Assembly (NCBI GenBank): GCA_016720685.1
Contig: JADKKC010000031.1
Span: 1-48,675 of the forward strand
Direction of reading: 5' to 3'
Length of the DNA stretch: 48,675 nt
From: Zoogloea sp.
Lineage (GTDB): Bacteria > Pseudomonadota > Gammaproteobacteria > Burkholderiales > Rhodocyclaceae
In this document: positions 29,415 through 39,845 of the stretch, in pieces
How the letters are laid out: each line of letters begins with the position of its first letter
Position numbering within the stretch: position 1 is the stretch's first letter
Position numbers and translations under genes: made by a program
The notes under the pieces: model-generated
Told to the model about the DNA's origin: nothing
The model's database searches: none
Seen by the model: the letters and a program-made list of their open reading frames with translations, nothing else

Positions 29415-31027
29415 TGGAAAGGCGCAGCTTCATGAAGGCCGGGCTCGGAGCCGGCGCCGCCCTCGCCCTGCCCGGCTGCCGACAACTCGACCATCTCGGG
29501 ATTCCGATCACCATCCACCAGCCCGGCATGGCCGCAGGGCACGCGCTGCGTGACGGTGCGCCGCTGCCCTCCACGGTGCGCGAAATCAGAACCGGCGTGG
29601 CGATCCTCGGCAGCGGCATCGCCGGGCTCACCGCGGGCTGGCGGCTGGCGAAGGAAGGGGTCGATGATTTTCTGCTCGTCGAAGGCCCAGAGCTTTTCGG
29701 CAACGCGGCCGGCGGGCGCATCGACAGCCCTTCCGGCGCGCTGGCCTACCCCTGCGGAGCCCATTACCTGCCCTTGCCGTCGCTGGAATCGAGCGCCGTG
29801 CGGGAGATTCTGTTCGAGCAGGGCGTGATCGAAGCCGACCCGTCTGGCGAGCGCCCGCGTTTCAGCGAAGCGGCCTTGGTGCACGCGCCGGACGAGCGCC
29901 TGTTCTTCAACGGCAGCTGGCACGACGGCCTGCTGCCCACCGAACACGTTAGCGCGGCCGAAGCCGTCCAGCACCGGCGCTTCCTGGACGAAGTGGCCGC
30001 CCTCACCCAGCGCCGCGGCAGCGACGGGCGGCGGCTGTTTTGCGTGCCGCGGGTGCTCTCGTCGGCCGACCCCGCGTGGCGTCGGCTGGATGCCACGCCT
30101 TTTCGCGACTGGCTCGTCGCCAGCGGCTACACCTCGCCCAGCCTCCACACCTATCTCGATTACGTGTGCCGCGACGAATACGGCGCCGGCTCGGCGCAGG
30201 TGTCGGCCTGGGCCGGCCTGCACTATTTTGCCGGCCGCGGCGGGCAGGCCGCCAACGCGCCCGACGGTGCGCTGCTCACCTGGCCGGATGGCCTCGCGCC
30301 CCTCGCCCGCGGCCTTGCCGCCCGCATTCCGGCCGCGCGGCGCATGGCCGGCCAGGCGCTGCACGTCACCGAAGATCGCCACGGCGTGTCCATTCTGTGC
30401 CGCGATGCCGCCGGCCCGCTGCTCATCCGCGCTCGCCGGGCGATCTGCGCGATGCCCCTGCACGTGGCCGCGCGCATCGTTCCGCACATCCGCGACTTCG
30501 GCTTCGACCCCGCGGCCCACCTGCCGGCGCAGGCCTCGTGGCTGGTCGCCAATTTTCTGCTCGACGGCTTTCCGCCCGAACCGGCCGATGCCCCGCTGGC
30601 CTGGGACAACGTGATCCACGGCAGCCAAGGCCTCGGCTGGGTGGTCGCCACCCACCAGCTGATCCGCGCCGCCCGCCCGGCCCACACGGTATTCACCGCC
30701 TACCGGGCGCTGGCCGAACGCACGCCGGCCGAGGCCCGCCGCTGGCTGGCCGGCGCCCGCGCGGACGAACTCCTGGCCCTGGCCGGCGCCGACCTGCACC
30801 AGGCCTACGGCAAGCTGGAACTGTGGCGCCGCACGCTTGCCGTGGTCATCACCGTGCGCGGCCACGCCATGGCCACGCCCACCCCCGGCAGCCTCGCCAA
30901 CCCCGGCCTGGCGGCGCTGCGCGAGGCCGACGGCCGGCTGCTGTTCGCCCACTCGGATCTGTCCGGCTACTCGGTGTTTGAAGAAGCCGTGTGGTGGGGT
31001 GACCGGGCGGCACGGCAGGTCGCCTGA
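29414..31027 (+). CDS. Tat-exported FAD-dependent amine oxidase-like lipoprotein
   Basis: A 537-residue flavoprotein. The N-terminus MERRSFMKAGLGAGAALALP has a twin-arginine motif (RRSFMK) followed by a lipobox-like LPGC, so it is probably folded in the cytoplasm and exported as a lipoprotein. The FAD-binding fold begins with VAILGSGIAGLTAGWRLAKE. AGGRIDSPSG and a C-terminal LLFAHSDLSGYSVFEEAVWW, which closes the FAD site, match the NAD(P)-binding/amine-oxidase superfamily. Translation is coupled to the aminopropyltransferase gene by a TGATG overlap, so a polyamine or polyamine conjugate is the natural substrate guess. The substrate is not shown by sequence alone. Confidence 0.86.
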   Translation: MERRSFMKAGLGAGAALALPGCRQLDHLGIPITIHQPGMAAGHALRDGAPLPSTVREIRTGVAILGSGIAGLTAGWRLAKEGVDDFLLVEGPELFGNAAGGRIDSPSGALAYPCGAHYLPLPSLESSAVREILFEQGVIEADPSGERPRFSEAALVHAPDERLFFNGSWHDGLLPTEHVSAAEAVQHRRFLDEVAALTQRRGSDGRRLFCVPRVLSSADPAWRRLDATPFRDWLVASGYTSPSLHTYLDYVCRDEYGAGSAQVSAWAGLHYFAGRGGQAANAPDGALLTWPDGLAPLARGLAARIPAARRMAGQALHVTEDRHGVSILCRDAAGPLLIRARRAICAMPLHVAARIVPHIRDFGFDPAAHLPAQASWLVANFLLDGFPPEPADAPLAWDNVIHGSQGLGWVVATHQLIRAARPAHTVFTAYRALAERTPAEARRWLAGARADELLALAGADLHQAYGKLELWRRTLAVVITVRGHAMATPTPGSLANPGLAALREADGRLLFAHSDLSGYSVFEEAVWWGDRAARQVA

Positions 31028-31049
31028 AAGAATCCACAGGGAGCCAGCA

Positions 31050-31931
31050 ATGACAATTTTCGACCCCACACCCCGCCCCGGGCGCCTGCTGCGCGGACTG
31101 CAGCGGGCCCTGCTTGTCGCGCTGATCGGCTACCTCGCCCTTCTCGCCAGCCTCTACGTGCGTCAGGAAAGCCTGCTCTTTCACCCGGAGCCGCTGCCGG
31201 CGGATTTCAGTTTTGCCGGGCGTTACGCGCCGGACCAGGAGGTCGAGGAGATACGCATTCCGGTGGATGGCGCAGTGCTCGATGCGCTGCTGTTCCGCCA
31301 GCCGGCCAGCCGCGGGCTGGTTTTTTACCTGCACGGCAACACCGGCAACCTGACAAGCTGGACCAGCCGCGTGGATTTCTACCGGCGCCTCGGCTTCGAT
31401 CTGTTCATGCTCGACTACCGGGGCTTCGGCAAGAGCAGCGGGCACATCGACGGCGAAGCGCAACTGCACGCCGACGTGCGTGCGGCGTGGAATCGCATCG
31501 CTCCGGCCTACGCCGGCAAGCCGGTGGCGATCCTCGGCCGGTCCCTCGGCACCGGGCTCGCCACCCGCCTCGCGCGGGACGTGAAGCCCGACCTGCTGGT
31601 ACTGGTCAGCCCTTACGCGAGCCTGCTGCGCCTAGCCCGCGAGCACTATCCGTCGATGCCCCGCGCGCTGTTCAAATATCCACTGGAAAGCGACCGCCTG
31701 ATCGCAGCGGTGACAAGCCCGGTGCTGATTCTCCACGGCCGCGACGATGCGCTGATTCCCGTCGCCCACGCCCAGGCCCTGGTGGCCGCCAGCGGCGGGC
31801 GGGCAGCGCTGCTGCCGGTGGACGGCGCCGGCCACGACGACATCCAGGATTTCGCGGCTTACCGGGATGCGCTCGCTCGCCGCCTCGCCGACCTCGGCGG
31901 GCTGCCATTGAAGGCCGACAGACGCTATTAA
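31050..31931 (+). CDS. Membrane-anchored alpha/beta hydrolase (ABHD13/YfhR-like)
   Basis: A 293-residue hydrolase. One N-terminal helix (ALLVALIGYLALLASLYVRQ) is followed by ESLLFHPEPLP, a signature of this branch. The catalytic triad is in GRSLGTGLATRL (Ser), ILHGRDDALIPVAHA (Asp) and VDGAGHDDI (His). YLHGNTGNLTSW provides the oxyanion hole. ATG 31050 has a cagggagc ribosome site 22 bp after the oxidase gene, so it is probably co-transcribed with the polyamine genes. Family members act on lipids or peptides at the membrane. The gene is intact; the low-quality block starts 27 bp after its stop. Confidence 0.88.
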   Translation: MTIFDPTPRPGRLLRGLQRALLVALIGYLALLASLYVRQESLLFHPEPLPADFSFAGRYAPDQEVEEIRIPVDGAVLDALLFRQPASRGLVFYLHGNTGNLTSWTSRVDFYRRLGFDLFMLDYRGFGKSSGHIDGEAQLHADVRAAWNRIAPAYAGKPVAILGRSLGTGLATRLARDVKPDLLVLVSPYASLLRLAREHYPSMPRALFKYPLESDRLIAAVTSPVLILHGRDDALIPVAHAQALVAASGGRAALLPVDGAGHDDIQDFAAYRDALARRLADLGGLPLKADRRY

Positions 31932-31957
31932 CCCGGCCATTAAATATGACGTTCACC

Positions 31958-32388
<431 letters not shown>

Positions 32389-32429
32389 ACCGACGCCGTT
32401 CAGACCGAGCGGTGGTAAGTGAATCAAGG

Positions 32430-32449
32430 GCCGGGTTAATAAACCCGGC
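32430..32449 (-). terminator. Hairpin containing the stop codon of the adjacent membrane-protein gene
   Basis: Inverted repeat gccgggtt / aacccggc with a 4-nt loop (aata). The TAA stop of the minus-strand gene lies inside it. Only weak T-rich sequence follows on the minus strand, so termination would be modest. Confidence 0.5.
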
Positions 32450-33104
32450 TTCCCTCGGGCCGCACATCACGCCGGCGGCGGCACAGCACTTCGCTCAGCA
32501 CATCCAGCACGCAGTAAAAGGCACCGGCCGCCAGCGGCGGATTGCAGACCGGCCAGCCCAGGCCGGGCAGGCTCGTGCGCCAGGTCCAGTTACCGAGCCA
32601 GGTTCCCCACAGCTCCATCGCCAGCGACAGCAGGAACATCGTGACGTACAGCCGCGGCGCCGGCCCCTTGCGCAGGCAAACGAAAAAGAGCAGCAACAGG
32701 GGCGGCCCGAGCCAGTCCAGCCGGGCCAGCGCCAGCGCGGTAACCGCGATCAGGGCCAGCCACGGCGTCAGCACCAGCAGATAGCCGGGCAGCCGGTCGG
32801 CGAGCTGCAGGCCCAGCCAGTAGAGCAGCACATGGCCGGGCGGAACGAACAGGGGCAGATTGCCGAGCCGGTAGTCGTAAAGCCCCCACACCAGCGACAG
32901 CACCACTTCGCCCGCGGTGGCGATCACCAGGCAGGCCACCAGACGCGAGCGCAGCCCGGCATGGCGGTAGAGCAGCCAGCCGCACAGCGCCCAGGCCCAC
33001 ACGGCGACCAGGGGCTGGCCCCAGGCGCCGCCCAGGCGGTCGGCCAGCAGGCCCAGCGCAATGGTCAGCGCGGCAACGGCAATCAGGGGTCGATGCGTGA
33101 GCAC
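32436..33104 (-). CDS. Polytopic membrane protein, unknown function
   Basis: A 222-residue, very hydrophobic protein with about seven helices starting from GTG 33104 (MLTHRPLIAVAALTIALGLL). Charged loops are short. Trp/Tyr-rich segments include SLVWGLYDYRLGNLPLFVPP and AMELWGTWLGNWTWRTSLPG, and the C-terminus is Arg-rich (CRRRRDVRPEG). The segment EVVLSLVWGLYDYRLGNLP, with 'VPPGH' after it, suggests a small carotenoid-synthesis- or DUF-type membrane enzyme, but no family is recognised with confidence. It lies 48 bp downstream of the YbiT gene on the same strand. Confidence 0.65.
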   Translation of the reverse strand: MLTHRPLIAVAALTIALGLLADRLGGAWGQPLVAVWAWALCGWLLYRHAGLRSRLVACLVIATAGEVVLSLVWGLYDYRLGNLPLFVPPGHVLLYWLGLQLADRLPGYLLVLTPWLALIAVTALALARLDWLGPPLLLLFFVCLRKGPAPRLYVTMFLLSLAMELWGTWLGNWTWRTSLPGLGWPVCNPPLAAGAFYCVLDVLSEVLCRRRRDVRPEGSRVY

Positions 33105-33151
33105 GGCGGAATCGCGGGGTCGGGCGGCACCGCCTGCGGGTTCGCCGAGGC

Positions 33152-34783
<1,632 letters not shown>

Positions 34784-34962
34784 GGCGTGAATTCCTTAAA
34801 TTCCGGCAAGCGGAACGGCAAAACGAAAACGCCGGCTCGTGGCCGGCGAAGCTGGTGCGAAATTTATCATATCTATCAAGCACCTGAGAAGCTTTCTCGG
34901 GCGCCATGACAGCACGGCCCCGCCCCCCGGAGCCCCGCCCCGCAGCATTCAGGCCCGCTGGC

Positions 34963-35403
34963 TCAGATCAGCGACGGGCCGGACACGATCGCCGCGGCCT
35001 CGCGCTCCGAGATGCGCACCGTCGCCGTCGAGATCACGTGGATGGTCAGCCAGTCGTGCAGGCGCATCGCCCCATCGCCTTCGAAGGACGCGAAGCGACA
35101 CCCCTGCACCCCGCCCTCGGCACCGAAAACAAAGTTCATCGTCACCGCCTCGCCGCGCACCTCGTCGGGAATGCCCTCCAGCTGCAGCACGAACGGAAAC
35201 GTCTGCCCCATGGCAGCAAACGGTGCCGGGCAAGGCGCACTGAAGCCCTCCAGGGAAAGGTCATTGACCGGCAGGCGCACGCCATCGACCCGCACCCAGA
35301 AGCACACGCTGCCCCAGCGCTTCGCCACGAAACGCTGCCGCTTGCGACGCTCGCTGCCAGCCGCCTCGGCCACCACACTCTCATCCATCACGCGCTCAGT
35401 CAT
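34963..35403 (-). CDS. PilZ-domain protein, putative c-di-GMP receptor
   Basis: A 146-residue protein with one PilZ domain. The first c-di-GMP motif is RRKRQR near residues 19-24 (R-x3-R). The second is NDLSLEGFSA near residues 47-56 (N/D-x-S-x2-G). The later GCRFASFEGDGAMRLHDWLT completes the barrel and C-terminal helix. Both ligand motifs are present, so binding is plausible. Such stand-alone PilZ proteins tune motility or exopolysaccharide. It stands next to an AT-rich region and a sigma-54-driven PEP-CTERM gene, which may reflect shared matrix biology; this is inference. Confidence 0.82.
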   Translation of the reverse strand: MTERVMDESVVAEAAGSERRKRQRFVAKRWGSVCFWVRVDGVRLPVNDLSLEGFSAPCPAPFAAMGQTFPFVLQLEGIPDEVRGEAVTMNFVFGAEGGVQGCRFASFEGDGAMRLHDWLTIHVISTATVRISEREAAAIVSGPSLI

Positions 35404-35741
35404 TCGCCCGCCCCCAAAACACCGAAAACGAAAATTTCATTTTCTTATCCACCAATTTTATACAAAAACACCGATTTCAATCTAAAAACCAGAATCAAAA
35501 CAGCATCGACACCGACCTCTTTGGAATTTTCCGTAAAATTCGTCACAAATAAACACTAATTCACTTTTATACGTCGGGAATTTTTACATATGCAAAAAGG
35601 CACACTCGAAAACAAATATAAAATTGTTGTTTTATATAGACCATCCCAATACGGGCATGCATATTGCTAAATAAACACAAGCAGTCGAAGCTGATTCTCA
35701 CTGCCAAAATTTTTGACAGATTTCTCACCGGAGTTTTATCA
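35404..35741. other. AT-rich intergenic leader of the PEP-CTERM gene
   Basis: A 338-bp non-coding stretch that is far richer in A+T than the surrounding DNA, with many A and T runs (aattttatac, aaaaacaccg, ataaacac). It contains a sigma-54 promoter at 35653-35668. No gene with a ribosome site is visible. The composition is typical of intrinsically bent promoter DNA that favours IHF and activator looping; it may also mark transferred DNA. Confidence 0.6.
35653..35668 (+). promoter_or_regulatory. Sigma-54 (-24/-12) promoter of the PEP-CTERM gene
   Basis: The sequence gggcatgcatattgct matches TGGCAYG-N4-TTGCW at every consensus position except the first T. GG (35654-35655) and GC (35666-35667) are 10 nt apart. 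Transcription would start about 12 nt downstream, leaving a leader of about 65 nt before ATG 35742. PEP-CTERM genes in exosortase-bearing betaproteobacteria are known to be controlled by RpoN with the PrsK/PrsR pair. Confidence 0.72.
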
Positions 35742-36409
35742 ATGAAAAAACAACTTCTCGCCCTTGCCCTGATCGCCGCTGCTGGTGGCGCCAACGCGAC
35801 GGATCACCCCGTCGACGCCTCTGCGCCACGACCCACGGACTCACGCTTGGAGCCCTGAGCCGGTCTGATAGCGGCACCTTGACGGCTTGCGATCCTGCTC
35901 AACGACCCGACCCTAAGGTTGTGCTAAAACCAGCTCGGTCCTTCAGCGATCAACCCGACCCCCGTTGCTGGCCACACCGCGATCCGCGAGTGTTCTGCCC
36001 ACCGCTACACCTTCGGCTGGCGGCTACCACCACGACAGCCTGAGCGGCTCCTGATCGAAATCGCCTTCCTCACCCTGCTGGCGGCACCACCTGGCGGCAG
36101 CCATTTCGCCGCACCTCTTCCGAAGCCATTGCCGGCCCTCTGGCACCCGCCCCGGCTGCCTTCATCGGCACCGGCACTCTGGCGGCAGGACTCTTTGACC
36201 TGGCTGCCTGGCAACAACGCCTGCCATCCACGTGGCCTAACGGCACTCCACCGTCCAGGCTGGCAACTCCAGACTCGCCTTCTCCTGCCCTGACGACATC
36301 GTGGTCTCGGTGTCACACCCCGACCCCCGCCGCCATCCCCGAACCCGCCTCCATGGCGCTGGTCGGCCTCGGCATGGTGGGTCTGGCTGCCGTTCGTCGC
36401 CGCAAGTAA
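35742..36409 (+). pseudogene. PEP-CTERM sorting-domain protein, frameshifted
   Basis: The ATG at 35742 opens a Sec signal peptide (MKKQLLALALIAAAGGANA). The C-terminus is a perfect PEP-CTERM tail, AAIPEPASMALVGLGMVGL followed by AAVRRRK and stop TAA at 36407-36409: a Pro-Glu-Pro motif, a hydrophobic helix and a basic end. The middle (35840-36330) is readable only in pieces, for example FIGTGTLAAGLFDLAAWQQ and DDIVVSVS, with several shifts and in-frame stops between. The length (about 220 residues if repaired) fits a small 'choice-of-anchor' exoprotein. Exosortase would cleave the tail during export and surface attachment. Errors or decay cannot be told apart here; the intact ends and promoter favour errors. 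Confidence 0.72.
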
Positions 36410-36454
36410 TTTGCCTCGCCGCCCGGCCTTGCCGGGCGTGCCGCGCAAAGCAGA

Positions 36455-36476
36455 AAGGCCACCGCGAGGTGGCCTT
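36455..36476. terminator. Bidirectional hairpin between the PEP-CTERM gene and yebC
   Basis: Stem aaggccacc / ggtggcctt with loop gcga, extended imperfectly by gcag/ctgc. It lies between the convergent PEP-CTERM and yebC genes. A second GC-rich hairpin (cgcccgg / ccgggcg, 36420-36438) stands just upstream. T-tracts are short, so efficiency is uncertain. Confidence 0.7.
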
Positions 36477-36515
36477 GCTGCTTTCAGTGCATCCCGAAAC
36501 CGGAAGACACCGGCC

Positions 36516-37244
36516 TTACTCTTCGTCCATCGCGGCCGACGAATAAACCGCCTGCACATCGTCGAGGGATTCGATCGCGTCGAGCAGCTTCTGCATGCGC
36601 AGCGCGTCGTCACCGGCCAGCTCGGTGTCGTTGAGCGGCTTCATGGTCACTTCGCCGAACTCGGCGGTGAAGCCCGCCTTCTCGAGCGCTTCCTTCACTT
36701 CGCCGAACTGGTAGGGATCGGTCATCACTTCGATGGAGCCATCGTCGTTGGTCACCACGTCGTCGGCGCCGGCTTCGAGCGCGGCTTCCATGAGCGCATC
36801 TTCCGGCGTGCCCGGCGCAAACAGGATCATGCCGCAGTGCTTGAACTGGAAGGCCACGCAGCCGTCGGTGCCCATGTTGCCGCCATACTTGTTGAAGGCA
36901 TGACGCACGTCGGCGACGGTGCGGGTCTTGTTGTCGGTCAGGCAATCCACGATCACCGCCGCGCCGCCGATGCCGTAACCCTCGTAGCGGATCTCCTCGT
37001 AGGTCACGCCCTCCAGTTCGCCGGTGCCCTTCTTGATGGCACGGTCGATGTTGTCGGCCGGCATGTTGACGGCCTTGGCCTTGTCCACCGCCATGCGCAG
37101 GCGCGGATTGAAAGCTGCATCACCGCCGCCCATGCGGGCAGCCACGGTGATTTCCTTGGCCAGCCGGGAGAAAACCCGACCGCGCTTTTCATCCTGCCGG
37201 CCCTTGCGGTGCTGGATGTTGGCCCATTTGGAATGACCCGCCAT
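36516..37244 (-). CDS. yebC: YebC/PmpR-family regulator (TACO1-like)
   Basis: A 242-residue protein of the YebC family, with the unmistakable start MAGHSKWANIQHRKGRQDEK. NMPADNIDRAIKKGTG, YEGYGIGGAAVIVDCLTDN and YGGNMGTDGCVAFQF follow, and the C-terminus is acidic. The length is normal. Members act as DNA-binding regulators and, in the YebC branch, as translation factors relieving ribosome stalling at proline stretches. It is monocistronic, convergent with the PEP-CTERM gene and divergent from the helicase gene. Confidence 0.95.
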   Translation of the reverse strand: MAGHSKWANIQHRKGRQDEKRGRVFSRLAKEITVAARMGGGDAAFNPRLRMAVDKAKAVNMPADNIDRAIKKGTGELEGVTYEEIRYEGYGIGGAAVIVDCLTDNKTRTVADVRHAFNKYGGNMGTDGCVAFQFKHCGMILFAPGTPEDALMEAALEAGADDVVTNDDGSIEVMTDPYQFGEVKEALEKAGFTAEFGEVTMKPLNDTELAGDDALRMQKLLDAIESLDDVQAVYSSAAMDEE

Positions 37245-37426
37245 GATTCTGTGTCCTTGCGTCGCGACGTAAAGGCGCGATTTTACCCTGACGCCTGTTT
37301 TTCGCGCAGCCCGCGCTTGTTCCGCATCAAGTTCACGACACCCCGCACGGATTTCATACCCAGACCGGGCGCTTGTCCGATAATCCCGGGCATCGTCTCT
37401 TCCCTCCCCACCTGCTGGAGAAACCC

Positions 37427-38997
37427 ATGACCGAGCCCCTGCTCATCGCCAAGTCCAAGGACAAGGACATCGCCCTGCTGCCCCAGCTGGCCAACCGCCA
37501 CGGCCTCATCACCGGCGCCACCGGCACCGGCAAGACCGTGACCCTGCAAAAGATGGCCGAATCCTTCGCCAGCATCGGCGTGCCGGTGTTCATGGCCGAC
37601 GTGAAGGGCGACCTGTCGGGCATTGGCGCCCCCGGCGTCGAATCGCCCAAGCTCAAGGAGCGCCTTGCCGCGCTGGGCATCACCGAATTCACCCCGCGCG
37701 CCAACTCCGCGGTGTTCTGGGACGTGTTCGGCGAAGCCGGCCACCCGGTGCGCGCCACCGTTTCCGACATGGGCCCGCTGCTGCTGTCGCGCCTGCTCAA
37801 CCTCAACGACACCCAGGCCGGCGTGCTGCAGCTGGTCTTCAAGATCGCCGACGACCAGGGCCTGCTGATCATCGACCTGAAGGATCTGCGCGCCACGATC
37901 CAGTATGTGGGCGACAACGCCAAGGATTTCACCACCGAATACGGCAACATCTCGGCCGCCTCGATCGGCGCGATCCAGCGCGGCCTGATGGGCATCGAAG
38001 CCCAGGGAGGCGACAAGTTCTTCGGCGAGCCGATGCTCGACATCAACGACCTGATGCAGACCGACGCCGACGGCCGTGGCGTGATCAACATTCTGGCTGC
38101 CGACAAGCTGTGCAACCAGCCCAAGCTCTACTCCACCTTCCTGCTGTGGATGCTGGCCGAACTCTTCGAGCAGCTGCCCGAAGTGGGCGACGTGGATAAG
38201 CCCAAGCTGGTGTTCTTCTTCGATGAAGCCCACCTGCTCTTCAACGAAGCGCCCAAGGCCCTGCTCGAGAAGATCGAACAGGTGGTGCGCCTGATCCGCT
38301 CGAAGGGCGTCGGCGTCTATTTCGTCACCCAGAACCCCCTCGACGTGCCCGAATCGGTTCTCGGCCAGCTCGGCAACCGCGTCCAGCACGCGCTGCGCGC
38401 CTTCACCCCGCGCGACCAGAAAGCCGTCAAAACCGCCGCCGACACCATGCGCGCCAACCCGGAATTCGACGCCGCCAGCGTCATCACCGAACTCGGCGTC
38501 GGCGAGGCGCTGATCTCCTTCCTCGATGAAAAAGGCCGCCCGCACATCGTCGAGCGCTGCCACATCATCGCCCCGGATTCCCGCCTCGGCCCGCTGACCC
38601 CGGCCGAACGCAAGGCCGCCATCGAAGGCTCGGTGATCTACGGGCACTACGAGGAAGTGATCGACCGCGAATCGGCCTACGAAAAACTGCGCGGCGGCAA
38701 TGCCCGCCCGTCCGCCCCGCCGAAGCACCGGCAGCCCGTGGCGGCAGCGCCGCGCAGGAAGAAGAAAGCGACGGCGGCCTGCTCGGCGGGCTGAGCAACA
38801 TCCTGTTCGGCACCACCGGCCCCCGCGGCGGCCGTCACCCCGGCCTGGCGGAATCTGCCGCGCGCAGCATGGTGCGCACGGTAGGCTCGAGCATCGGGCG
38901 GGAGATCGTGCGCGGCGTGCTCGGCTCGATTCTCGGCGGCGGCAGCCGGACGCTAAAGCGCTCGCAGCCAGATCGGGCCACGGGTACGGGCGACTGA
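37427..38997 (+). CDS. yjgR: HerA-like DUF853 ATPase (YjgR family), one frameshift near the C-terminus
   Basis: A cytoplasmic P-loop ATPase of the HerA/FtsK superfamily. Walker A is GATGTGKT at residues 30-37, Walker B is LVFFFDEAHLLF, and the arginine-finger region follows with YFVTQNPLDVPESVLGQLGN. The long open frame ends at 38794 with a basic nonsense tail. From about 38730 the true C-terminus continues in another frame as SDGGLLGGLSNILFGTTGPR and SIGREIVRGVLGSILGGGSR to stop TGA 38995-38997, which is the conserved YjgR ending. One lost or gained base near 38735 explains this. The start ATG 37427 has ctggag upstream. The cellular role of YjgR is not settled. Confidence 0.88.
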
Positions 38998-39114
38998 AGC
39001 CGCCGGCCGGTCAAGTTCCACAGGTAAAACGGTGGCTCAGCCTTTCTTCTCGGTCCCGTGACTGAAGTCCGACCCACCAGGGCCGGGCAGGGGTACCTGG
39101 GGGGCCTGTCGCCC

Positions 39115-39828
39115 CTACCAGACGCCCAGCGCCAGCAACTGTCTTGTCGCCGCCTCGCTCCAGCCCCGGTTGGCTGCCGGGCTGGCCGGGCTGGGGTGGA
39201 GCACCCGTCCGTATTGCACCGGCAAACCGGCCAGCGCTTCGCGCGCCCGGACTTCGGCCCAGGCGCCCACGCCTATCACCCATTCGGGTTGCAGAATCTC
39301 CACCATCTGGCGCAGATGCGCGTCGCAGGCCGCCAGGAGCGGGCCCTGCTCGGCCGCCGGCAGCTTGTCCGGCGTGAGGTTGCGGCCGCCGTCGAAGAAA
39401 GCCAGCGGGCAGTAATTGGCCACGAAGTGCTCGGCAAAGAAGGCCTCCGCCGTGCCGAAGCGCTCGGCGAACAGGCCCCACAGGCGCCGCCCGCTCACCT
39501 CCGAACGCTCGCAGGCAAAGCCCTCGACGGGCCGCTTGGGGTTTTCGATCGCCGGCTTGCCCACCTCGCCAACAATGCCCATCCAGTCGCGCACCGCGGC
39601 GATCTCGCCAAAGGGCACGCCGGTTTGCACCATGCCGAAGGGGCCGGGGTTCATGCCGACGAACATCACCTTCTTGCGCCCCTGGCCGAAGCGTCGCAGG
39701 TAGGCCGCATTGGGCGCCCAGGCGTAGGCGAGCGGGTTGTAGACGTGGGACACGGGCGCGGCAAAGCGCATGCCGTTAATCGTGTCGGACAGCGCGCGGG
39801 CTGCAGATTCGAGGGGAGTCGGGGTCAT
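39115..39828 (-). CDS. SMUG-type uracil-DNA glycosylase
   Basis: A 237-residue base-excision repair enzyme of UDG family 3. The water-activating motif is FVGMNPGPFGMVQTGVPFG (G-M-N-P-G-P-x-G-M), and the C-terminal intercalation motif is LHPSPASPAANRGW (H-P-S-P-x-S-P). FVANYCPLAFFDGGRNLTP lies between. It removes uracil and 5-hydroxymethyluracil from DNA. Its start lies next to the AmpG-like gene's stop (18 bp), so they form a pair on the minus strand. The 117-bp gap downstream to the helicase gene holds nothing recognisable. Confidence 0.9.
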   Translation of the reverse strand: MTPTPLESAARALSDTINGMRFAAPVSHVYNPLAYAWAPNAAYLRRFGQGRKKVMFVGMNPGPFGMVQTGVPFGEIAAVRDWMGIVGEVGKPAIENPKRPVEGFACERSEVSGRRLWGLFAERFGTAEAFFAEHFVANYCPLAFFDGGRNLTPDKLPAAEQGPLLAACDAHLRQMVEILQPEWVIGVGAWAEVRAREALAGLPVQYGRVLHPSPASPAANRGWSEAATRQLLALGVW

Positions 39829-39845
39829 GATGGATTACAAAAAGT

